NCBI GenBank assembly: GCA_016234025.1 | Contig: JACQLL010000067.1 | Coordinates: forward strand, 1-5,388 | Length of the DNA stretch: 5,388 nucleotides | From: Candidatus Pacearchaeota archaeon | GTDB lineage: Archaea > Nanobdellota > Nanobdellia > Pacearchaeales > GW2011-AR1 | Direction: 5' to 3' | Shown: positions 1 through 4,550 of the stretch, one piece after another | Numbering within the stretch: the stretch's first letter is position 1 | Layout: each line of letters opens with the position of its first letter | The notes under the pieces: generated by a model | Databases searched by the model: none | What the model was told of the DNA's origin: nothing | Seen by the model: the letters and a program-made list of their open reading frames with translations, nothing else | Program-made: the position numbers and the translations under genes

Positions 1-1
1 A

Positions 2-39
2 GCTTCGTGAGAAGCGAAGATTAGAGAACTTCGTTCTCT
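2..39. repeat. Two short hairpins at the window edge
   Basis: GCTTC/GAAGC (2-6 and 11-15) close a four-base GTGA loop, and AGAGAAC/GTTCTCT (23-29 and 33-39) close a three-base loop. They continue the hairpin cluster to the window end. On the minus strand no long T run follows them here, so a terminator role is not evident. Confidence 0.55.
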
Positions 40-45
40 TTATTT

Positions 46-57
46 ATTGGTGGACTA
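46..57. repeat. Single arm of the ATTGGTGGACTA repeat
   Basis: This 12-base word is identical to the right arm of the inverted repeat at 4605-4648. No complementary partner is present in this part of the window, so it is either half of a decayed hairpin or a free unit of the repeat family. Confidence 0.7.
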
Positions 58-59
58 CG

Positions 60-90
60 TCAAGAACCCTCAAAGATTTCGGGTTCTTGA
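60..90. repeat. Perfect 10-bp inverted repeat with 11-base loop
   Basis: The arms are TCAAGAACCC (60-69) and GGGTTCTTGA (81-90). It is the third of the adjacent hairpins downstream of the six-cysteine gene. Confidence 0.8.
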
Positions 91-96
91 GCGCAT

Positions 97-124
97 CCAA
101 GAATTCAACTTTCAGAATTCTTGG
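97..124. repeat. Perfect 10-bp inverted repeat with 8-base loop
   Basis: The arms are CCAAGAATTC (97-106) and GAATTCTTGG (115-124), so each arm contains GAATTC. It is the second of three adjacent long hairpins. Its stem is unrelated to those of its neighbours apart from a shared CCAA. Confidence 0.8.
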
Positions 125-127
125 TGT

Positions 128-164
128 TAGGGAACCAACAACTAAGAATTTAGTTGGTTCCCTA
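128..164. repeat. Hairpin repeat, GTTGGTTCCCTA stem family, downstream copy
   Basis: The perfect 12-bp arms TAGGGAACCAAC (128-139) and GTTGGTTCCCTA (153-164) enclose a 13-base loop. An alternative fold extends pairing to AACTAA/TTAGTT with a three-base bulge. It shares its right arm exactly, and its loop length, with the hairpin at 4568-4604. It begins seven bases after the stop of the six-cysteine gene, so it may also stabilise or end that transcript. Confidence 0.85.
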
Positions 165-170
165 TACCTA

Positions 171-527
171 TCAACGACGTATTTCATCGTCCACAGGAAC
201 GATCTCAGCATCGCATGATTCGAGGAGACCAATGTATGTTATATCATTATCTCTGAATTCACATCTATCTCCATCATAACTTGAACATGCCTGTCCCTCT
301 TCTGGAGAAAAGCTAACTCTCTGGCTCCGATCACCACTCACACAGTTGCAGTAACACTGTATTTTATGAGTGGGTGCTGTAGTAATAGGTGACGACGATT
401 CAGGCGCAAGCTTAATCGCTTCCCTTGTAAAGATAAATACTACAACAAAAACAACAAGAATTAAAGCAATAGAAAGCAACAAGATAATCTGTGCACCCTT
501 AGCCCGTTTCCTTCCTCTAATATTCAT
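171..527 (-). CDS. Unrecognised 118-aa membrane-anchored six-cysteine protein
   Basis: No family was recognised. The ATG at 527 is chosen over a TTG three codons earlier because the TATA box points to leaderless initiation there. The protein begins MNIRGRKRAKGAQ, a basic cytoplasmic end, followed by one long hydrophobic helix (about residues 13-34, LLLSIALILVVFVVVFIF). A Ser/Thr/Pro linker follows (PESSSPITTAPT). The outer domain holds six Cys: a tight CYCNC cluster (residues 58, 60, 62) and three more at 81, 89 and 105. Its topology predicts an exported domain stabilised by disulfides or binding metal. It has its own promoter after the L12 terminator, so it is probably not part of the ribosomal transcript. 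Real coding is likely from the promoter fit and protein-like layout; the role is unknown. Confidence 0.7.
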   Translation of the reverse strand: MNIRGRKRAKGAQIILLLSIALILVVFVVVFIFTREAIKLAPESSSPITTAPTHKIQCYCNCVSGDRSQRVSFSPEEGQACSSYDGDRCEFRDNDITYIGLLESCDAEIVPVDDEIRR

Positions 528-548
528 TATTACCAAAATACAATTACA

Positions 549-556
549 TATATAAA
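549..556 (-). promoter_or_regulatory. TATA box for the six-cysteine protein gene, leaderless start
   Basis: The minus strand reads TTTATATA with purine-rich GGAAGA just upstream as a possible BRE. The box centre is about 25-26 bases before the ATG at 527, the normal distance to a transcription start in archaea. The mRNA should therefore begin at or beside the start codon. The absence of a good ribosome binding site agrees with this. Confidence 0.65.
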
Positions 557-573
557 TCTTCCTTAGATTACAG

Positions 574-578
574 AAAAA
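574..578 (-). terminator. Oligo-T terminator after rpl12
   Basis: One base past the L12 stop the minus strand has a run of five T. Archaeal RNA polymerase terminates on short U tracts without a hairpin. The tract lies just before the TATA box of the next gene, which is consistent with ending the ribosomal transcript there. The run is short, so read-through is likely. Confidence 0.4.
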
Positions 579-579
579 T

Positions 580-870
580 TTATCCGAATAAGGCAGACAA
601 GCCAGCTGCAGATTCGCTTACTCTTTCTTCTTTCTTTTCTTCCTTCTTCTCTGTCTTCGCTTCGCCCGTGCTTGTGGCAGGTGCAACGGCAAAAGAACTT
701 GCGTTCTCGAGTTCAGCGGCAATATCAACGCCCTGAAGTGAAGCAATCAAGCTCTTGACTTTAGCGTCGTCAACTTGGGCTCCTGTCGCAGCGATAACCT
801 TCTTCAGTTTCTCCTCGCTGACCGGCTGTCCAAGTTTGTGCAAAAGCAAAGCGCCGTATATATATTCCAT
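580..870 (-). CDS. rpl12: Large ribosomal subunit stalk protein L12 (P1)
   Basis: P1-type L12 dimers sit on the L10 spine and recruit the translational GTPases. The N-terminal dimerisation and P0-binding domain is MEYIYGALLLHKLGQPVSEEKLKKVIAATGAQVDDAKVKSLIASLQGVDIAAEL. A short Ala/Thr hinge follows, then a charged stretch TEKKEEKKEER and the conserved factor-binding end AAGLSALFG. At 96 residues it has normal archaeal length. An upstream GTG codon at 873 would add one residue, but the ATG at 870 is preferred: MEYIY is the standard start and the GGGAGGAG site (883-876) is then seven bases away from its core. The ATG overlaps the preceding stop. This is the last gene of the ribosomal unit. Very secure. 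Confidence 0.97.
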   Translation of the reverse strand: MEYIYGALLLHKLGQPVSEEKLKKVIAATGAQVDDAKVKSLIASLQGVDIAAELENASSFAVAPATSTGEAKTEKKEEKKEERVSESAAGLSALFG

Positions 871-1187
871 CACAACTCCTCCCTTTTGTTTTTTTCATCA
901 GCATGAAGATAAGCCAAATCCTGACTTTCTAAAGAAAGTTCATTAGCGATTTGTAAAAGTTCCCATCTGGCTTTCAACGAGCCAACAATCCATCGCCCCG
1001 ACGGATTTTCCTGTTCAAAAGCACTCTCTAAATCGCGACTCAAGTCGCTTATAGCGTTGTCCACTCTTCCGTAAAGCTCATCATTTGTCTCTAATGCAAC
1101 CGCATAATGACTAGCTAAGCAAGCAATTCTATGCTCTTCCTCGACTTCTTCATGAGTCATTTCTCCCAAATCTGTCTCGTCATTCAT
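870..1187 (-). CDS. Unrecognised acidic 105-aa helical protein between L10 and L12
   Basis: No family was recognised. The frame is open 17 codons further upstream, but the ATG at 1187 is chosen because GGAGG lies 9 bases before it and the resulting start overlaps the L10 stop by eight bases (ATGAATGA), as in the other junctions. The stop TGA shares its last base with the L12 ATG (TGATG), so translation is coupled on both sides. The protein begins MNDETDLGEMTHEEVEEEHR. It is acidic and predicted mostly helical, with segments ACLASHYAVALETNDELYGRVDNAISDLSRDLESAFE and GSLKARWELLQIANELSLE, and ends in charged KNKREEL. It has no membrane helix or Cys cluster. Its place between stalk base and stalk protein invites a guess of a stalk-related role, without direct evidence. 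Confidence 0.75.
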   Translation of the reverse strand: MNDETDLGEMTHEEVEEEHRIACLASHYAVALETNDELYGRVDNAISDLSRDLESAFEQENPSGRWIVGSLKARWELLQIANELSLESQDLAYLHADEKNKREEL

Positions 1188-2007
1188 CTTTCTTTTCCTC
1201 CGAACTTTGTTGGCGTTCTTTGTTGAATTTCTCCTCAATCATCCTACTTAAAGCTTTCTCTTCCATTCCGGCTTTTACGATGAAGTAAGTTATTGTTTCT
1301 TTCGTGTTGTAGCCAACGTTAATCGCAAATCCCAAAGATTTTTTTATCAACTCTTTCAACTCATTCAAAGTTCCTTTCTTGTCTATTTTAATTTCTGCAA
1401 AAATAGAATCGCTTTTAGAATCATAAGCTGACAACGGGATAAATCCAACTTTCATTGGGAGAATATTCAGCTTTCCCATTACGCCTGCAACTTTATCGTT
1501 TATCTTTTCTCCTTGCTTGACAATTGTCGCGCCCTGTCTTATCGCAAGTTTCCCTTCTTCAACAGCGACCTTGAGTCCGACGCTGCCAAGCTCTGAAATT
1601 GCAGGTCCTGGCATTAAATCAGTAGGGCCCGGTTCAATCCTGATATCTTCTGGAGAAACATCACCAACCTTCGCCTTCGCCGAACTCTGATTATCTATAA
1701 GCAAAGACGCGAGTTCAAACGCCTCTATATCAGAAATAATAAGAGCGACATCGGCTCCGATTTTATTTTTTAAATTTTGAATAGCTCCTCTCTCCGTTTT
1801 AGCGATGGCACGCAAAACAATAGATTTCTTTGCGACAAAGACCTCTGCTTTTCCGCGAAGCTTTTTCTTTATATCCTGAAACTGCGAAGCAGGCAGACCC
1901 TTTGTCGACGCTATCAGGATAGTTCTGCTCTTCTTCATCTTCTCTGAAATTTCCTCGACTAATTTTTTCTTCTCTTCTATAGCCTCACTTAAAATTTTCT
2001 CTTTCAT
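1180..2007 (-). CDS. rpl10: Large ribosomal subunit protein L10 (uL10/P0), shortened
   Basis: P0 anchors the stalk to 23S rRNA and carries L12 dimers along a C-terminal helical spine. The rRNA-binding domain (residues 1 to about 105) includes LRGKAEVFVAKKSIVLRAI. The archaeal/eukaryotic insertion domain is clear at 121-190, with EPGPTDLMPGPAISELGSVGLKV. The spine starts after NVGYNTKETITYFIVKAG (230-247). It ends at residue 275, whereas many archaeal P0 proteins reach about 300-340 residues with three L12-binding helices and a terminal LFG-type motif. Here only about 30-40 spine residues remain and the end is EEKKDE, so fewer L12 dimers are expected. A GGAGGT ribosome binding site lies 4 bases before the ATG, which overlaps the L1 stop (ATGA). 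The 3' end overlaps the next gene by eight bases. Identity is certain; the binding number is inferred. Confidence 0.96.
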   Translation of the reverse strand: MKEKILSEAIEEKKKLVEEISEKMKKSRTILIASTKGLPASQFQDIKKKLRGKAEVFVAKKSIVLRAIAKTERGAIQNLKNKIGADVALIISDIEAFELASLLIDNQSSAKAKVGDVSPEDIRIEPGPTDLMPGPAISELGSVGLKVAVEEGKLAIRQGATIVKQGEKINDKVAGVMGKLNILPMKVGFIPLSAYDSKSDSIFAEIKIDKKGTLNELKELIKKSLGFAINVGYNTKETITYFIVKAGMEEKALSRMIEEKFNKERQQSSEEKKDE

Positions 2008-2630
2008 ATGACCTCCGTCTTAACAGGTTTGCTCATCGTGAACTTCAGCATCACGTTCCTTACATTGTCTTTCTTTTTCGGCAAAGCGTTCTCAACTGCT
2101 TTGTAAACCGACTTCACATTTTCAATTATTTCCTCGTCTTTCATGTTCTCTTTTCCTATCGGAATTTTTATGCTCGCTTCCTTCAACCTGATTTTCAGCG
2201 ACTTCGAAATTTTTTCAAGCATCTCTTTGATAGTTTTTTCATCTTCTTTATTGATAATTCCTAATTGTGGTGAAGGCATTTTTCCGGCAGGACCAAGAAC
2301 TTTTCCGAACGTAGCCGCAACCTTCGGCATAAGCGGAGCAGCAGAAATAAAATAATCATAGTCCTTAATAAGATTCTTGAGCTCTTTCTTTTCTTTATAC
2401 TTCGCAAACTCCGGCTCTGTTATCGTCGGCAAAACACCGCTCTTCTTCGTTAAAAAAGCGCAAACCTTTTTCTCTTTAACTTTATTCGGAATGTCTGCAA
2501 TAACATTTACGCTCTCTCTCTTGATGTCTATGTTTCTTAAATTAACAATCAAGTCTACGCTCTGCTCAAACTTTCGCTTCTCCGATTTTCTCAATTCTAT
2601 CAATGTTTCTTTCAGATTTTTCGTTTCCAT
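2004..2630 (-). CDS. rpl1: Large ribosomal subunit protein L1 (uL1)
   Basis: uL1 forms the mobile L1 arm at the ribosomal E site and, in archaea and bacteria, can repress translation of its own operon. The N-terminus has KRKFEQSVDLIVNLRNIDIK (18-37). The diagnostic loop APLMPKVAATFGKVLGPAGKMPSPQ spans 98-122. The C-terminus has NVMLKFTMSKPVK, the returning domain-I strand. At 208 residues it is close to the usual archaeal length of about 210-220. The ATG at 2630 is preferred because it gives the expected N-terminus and because an in-frame TAG lies just upstream. It follows its own TATA box and structured leader, and its stop overlaps the L10 start by ATGA. Very secure. Confidence 0.97.
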   Translation of the reverse strand: METKNLKETLIELRKSEKRKFEQSVDLIVNLRNIDIKRESVNVIADIPNKVKEKKVCAFLTKKSGVLPTITEPEFAKYKEKKELKNLIKDYDYFISAAPLMPKVAATFGKVLGPAGKMPSPQLGIINKEDEKTIKEMLEKISKSLKIRLKEASIKIPIGKENMKDEEIIENVKSVYKAVENALPKKKDNVRNVMLKFTMSKPVKTEVI

Positions 2631-2639
2631 GCTCGTCTT

Positions 2640-2684
2640 CTACAGCCCGCCCTCACGCATAGAACTTATCGCGAAAGGATGTAG
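2640..2684 (-). promoter_or_regulatory. Structured 5' leader of rpl1, candidate autoregulatory element
   Basis: Read as minus-strand RNA, CUACA (2684-2680) pairs with UGUAG (2644-2640). Inside is a strongly asymmetric internal loop (U against GCGGGC), then CCUU/GAGG, a U-U mismatch, CGC/GCG, a bulged G, AUA/UAU and a 5-base loop. The structure fills nearly the whole predicted leader. Archaeal L1 is known to repress its own mRNA in Methanococcus, though there the target lies inside the coding region, and I could not match that motif here. A six-codon in-frame mini-ORF (ATG at 2660, TAG at 2642-2640) lies within it. No clear ribosome binding site precedes the L1 ATG. Confidence 0.45.
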
Positions 2685-2709
2685 TCCGACACAACTAACA
2701 ATATCTAGG

Positions 2710-3261
2710 TTATTTAAAGTTTTCGGACAGAAAATTAAAGGAATTAAGATATTTTGTTAAAGATATTTGTTTTCTTATATTATTAAAATCAAAAGACCTC
2801 TTCCCTTTATCATCAATCCATATAAAAAAGTGATAAGTTCCATTTCTTCTAAGTTGTTTTTTAGAAACTATTTTTTTAAAATCCTTATAGGGAATGATAA
2901 GATAATTTATTCTTATTTCTTTTTTACTCATTCCGTCTTCTAAACTATGCAAAACAAAAATATAGAAATCAATTTTATTTGATGGTTCAAATACGGACTT
3001 CTTAGTTAAATTAATCCACGCCCCGCTTCCATTTCCAAACTCTTCTATTTCTTTTGATGTTGGATTGTAAGTTCTGCTCCCCTTTACTTGTATAGTTCTG
3101 TATTTATTCTTTTTGAGATTGAGAAGTATCAAGTCTATATTTTTTAATTGGGAATTTAATGGGAAAAATACTTCATAATCCTCTTTATTAAATATGTGCT
3201 TTAGTTTATCAGCAACTAACAACTCATCTATATTTAGACTCCATAAATTTTTTACTCCCAT
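2710..3261 (-). CDS. PD-(D/E)XK nuclease-like protein, orphan
   Basis: This 183-residue protein shows the core of a PD-(D/E)XK fold. An N-terminal helix DELLVADKLKHIF (12-24) is followed by strands YEVFFPLN, then NIDLILLN with Asp43, and YRTIQVKGSR with Gln58 and Lys60. That is D-x14-Q-x-K, a known Q-for-E variant of the superfamily. GSGAWINL (78-85) and IDFYIFVLH (97-105) fit the later strands. Similar proteins include restriction-type and homing-type endonucleases, and I cannot choose between them. No methyltransferase lies beside it. The gene is markedly more AT-rich than the ribosomal genes and is set off by a 37-base gap instead of an ATGA overlap. A weak AT-rich run at 3286-3296 could give it a near-leaderless promoter. 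These points suggest a later arrival in the operon. Nuclease activity is inferred. Confidence 0.7.
   Translation of the reverse strand: MGVKNLWSLNIDELLVADKLKHIFNKEDYEVFFPLNSQLKNIDLILLNLKKNKYRTIQVKGSRTYNPTSKEIEEFGNGSGAWINLTKKSVFEPSNKIDFYIFVLHSLEDGMSKKEIRINYLIIPYKDFKKIVSKKQLRRNGTYHFFIWIDDKGKRSFDFNNIRKQISLTKYLNSFNFLSENFK
2711..2718 (-). promoter_or_regulatory. TATA box of the rpl1-rpl10-rpl12 unit
   Basis: The minus strand reads TTTAAATA, the archaeal consensus, preceded by an A-rich CGAAAAC resembling a BRE. It overlaps the last codons and stop of the nuclease-like gene. Initiation about 25 bases on would fall near 2690-2686, giving a leader of roughly 55-60 bases before L1. This splits the canonical cluster into two transcription units. 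Confidence 0.65.
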
Positions 3262-3298
3262 CTTAATTCATATTTCCTACCAAGACAATTTATTTCTT

Positions 3299-3541
3299 TC
3301 ATCTCCTCTTCCTAGACGTCTTCCTGACTTTCTTCTTCTCCCTGTACAAAATCAAATAAACTATCGGCAAAATTCCCAGTGAGTTAACAATCAAAATAAA
3401 AACAAACCAGACCAGGTGATTCCTCCTCGCTGATTTCCACAACGCAATTCCCTTCCAGACAACTTCCCATATAGTCAAGGGAATTAGCCAAAACAAAGTC
3501 GTTACAGGAATCTCCGGCAATATCTGAAGCTCTGGAATCAT
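3299..3541 (-). CDS. Small two-helix membrane protein, DUF5652-like
   Basis: This 80-residue protein has two predicted membrane helices (about 12-29 and 43-65) joined by WKGIALWKSARR, and a very basic C-terminus (REKKKVRKTSRKRR). The pattern WKGxALWxxARxxxxxWFxxLLIVNxLGILPIxYL is, from memory, that of the DUF5652 family common in DPANN archaea and candidate-phyla bacteria, and it is related in layout to the PLD N-terminal membrane domain. The biochemical role of this family is not known. The start ATG overlaps the L11 stop (ATGA), with GAGG about 10 bases upstream. The helices and the positive tail suggest the C-terminus is cytoplasmic. A link to membrane-associated ribosomes could be imagined from the location but has no direct support. 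Confidence 0.8.
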   Translation of the reverse strand: MIPELQILPEIPVTTLFWLIPLTIWEVVWKGIALWKSARRNHLVWFVFILIVNSLGILPIVYLILYREKKKVRKTSRKRR

Positions 3542-4218
3542 TTTTTCTTTTCCTCTTTCTTGACTTCTTTTTTCTCTTCCTTCTTCTCTTCTTCTTTTGC
3601 TCCAGAAGTCGCTTCCTCTGTCTTCTTCGCTTCCTCCGCAGCTTTCGCTTCTTCGGCTGCTTTCTTCGCCTTGTCCTGTTCTGCCTTGATGTTAGCAAAG
3701 AATTTGTCAAGCTCTTTCTTTTTTTCCACGCTGACTTCAGTTCTTTCTTCTTTTATCGATTTGTCGTGTTTCCCGTCGTCGATCTCTCTCATAATCTCTT
3801 TCGGACTTTTGCTGTCTATCAAAACACCGACGGAAACACAACTTCCGACAATTAATCTCACAGCCGCCTTCAGGGTTTTCGTAGGAAGCGAGTCCTGTTT
3901 CGTCTTCGCGATTTTTATGATTGTCTCAAACGCGATGTTCCCTGCCCTGACTTTTCCCGCCTCACCGGAACCCTTGTCAATTCCAAGTTCTTTCTTTATC
4001 ATCTCTGCAACAGGCGGCGAGAAAACTTTTACCTTATACGCTTTTGTCTTAGGATCAATATCAAGTTCGACAGGAACTTTAATTCCCATGAATCCGCTCG
4101 TAGATTTATTAACATCTTCGATAACTTTTCCGATATTGATTCCCATCGGTCCAAGTTGTTGAGCCACCGCTGGTCCCGGCTTCATCGCCCCGCCGTCGAC
4201 AATTAGTTTAACTTTCAT
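3538..4218 (-). CDS. rpl11: Large ribosomal subunit protein L11 (uL11) with Lys/Glu-rich tail
   Basis: uL11 binds the GTPase-associated centre of 23S rRNA together with L10 at the stalk base. The N-terminal domain shows GPAVAQQLGPMGINIGKVIEDVN (residues 15-37), the hallmark loop. The rRNA-binding C-terminal domain shows KKELGIDKGSGE (75-86), IIKIAKTKQDSLPTKTLKAAVRLIVGSCVSVGV (100-132) and the closing EIMREIDDG (141-149). The family normally ends near residue 160. This protein continues to 226 with a tail made almost wholly of Lys, Glu and Ala, probably a charged helix or disordered. The start ATG overlaps the upstream stop (ATGA). No strong ribosome binding site is visible, so termination-reinitiation is likely. 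The stop overlaps the following membrane-protein gene. Identification is very secure; the role of the tail is unknown. Confidence 0.97.
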   Translation of the reverse strand: MKVKLIVDGGAMKPGPAVAQQLGPMGINIGKVIEDVNKSTSGFMGIKVPVELDIDPKTKAYKVKVFSPPVAEMIKKELGIDKGSGEAGKVRAGNIAFETIIKIAKTKQDSLPTKTLKAAVRLIVGSCVSVGVLIDSKSPKEIMREIDDGKHDKSIKEERTEVSVEKKKELDKFFANIKAEQDKAKKAAEEAKAAEEAKKTEEATSGAKEEEKKEEKKEVKKEEKKK

Positions 4219-4550
4219 TTTCTCAAACCTGCCTTCTCAGTCGCTTCTTCGAAAATTCCTTTATCTCCTTTACGAAGTTGTTCATCATATATTATCTCAT
4301 AAAATTGTCCGGAGCGTTTTCTTCTAAAATCAGGAGACCAATCATTGTTTACATCCATTATCCACTCTTTATATTTAACTTCCACATCAGTGATATTTTC
4401 TCTTTCGTATCTATGAACACGAACCTCAAGTCCACTTTCTAATGTTGTCTGAACGGATTTGTCAGGAAGACTACGCAAAAAATAAGCCGTATAATAAACA
4501 CATCCGATTCCGATTATTCCTGCAGTAAGAAATTTATTTCTTCTATTCAT
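4215..4550 (-). CDS. Unrecognised 111-aa membrane-anchored protein with a D-x-N-x-D motif
   Basis: No named family was recognised. The N-terminus is a basic NRRNKF followed by a hydrophobic stretch (about residues 8-25), giving a signal-anchor. GIGC ending at Cys17 weakly resembles a lipobox, so a lipid-anchored form is possible but unproven. Residues 66-74 (DVNNDWSPD) carry the D-x-N-x-D spacing of EF-hand or dockerin-type calcium loops, but with Trp where Gly is usual. The C-terminus is charged. By topology the body should lie outside the membrane. It is joined by ATGA overlaps to the 80-aa gene upstream, with GGAGGG as ribosome binding site, and to L11 downstream, so its translation is coupled to that of ribosomal proteins. 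Coding status is strong because of this context; function is unknown. Confidence 0.75.
   Translation of the reverse strand: MNRRNKFLTAGIIGIGCVYYTAYFLRSLPDKSVQTTLESGLEVRVHRYERENITDVEVKYKEWIMDVNNDWSPDFRRKRSGQFYEIIYDEQLRKGDKGIFEEATEKAGLRK

Noticed and set aside
44..232. A 62-codon minus-strand frame with TTG start running through the hairpin cluster.
   Set aside because: It starts inside the six-cysteine gene, has no ATG or ribosome binding site at its start, and most of its length is palindromic repeat DNA. Its REPT...GSL segment matches the 80-aa protein because of the shared repeat, not clear homology.
1035..1048. A GCGAC/GTCGC hairpin with a four-base loop inside the 105-aa gene.
   Set aside because: It is only five base pairs, lies mid-gene, has no copy elsewhere in the window and is not related to the TTGGT stem family.
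870..1238. A longer 122-residue start for the gene between L10 and L12.
   Set aside because: It would overlap L10 by 59 bases; the ATG at 1187 has GGAGG at good spacing and matches the overlap style of the operon.
2143..2760. Plus-strand frames opposite L1 and its leader.
   Set aside because: They are antisense to a secure L1 gene, Ser/Phe/Ile-rich and without promoter or homology signals.
3384..3710. An Arg/Lys-rich 108-codon frame overlapping the L11 3' end.
   Set aside because: It is the shadow of the Lys/Glu-rich tail of L11 in another frame and continues into the membrane-protein gene.
3560..4162. A 200-codon plus-strand frame antisense to L11.
   Set aside because: Ser/Phe-rich composition is the antisense image of the Lys/Glu codons, and L11 itself is certain.
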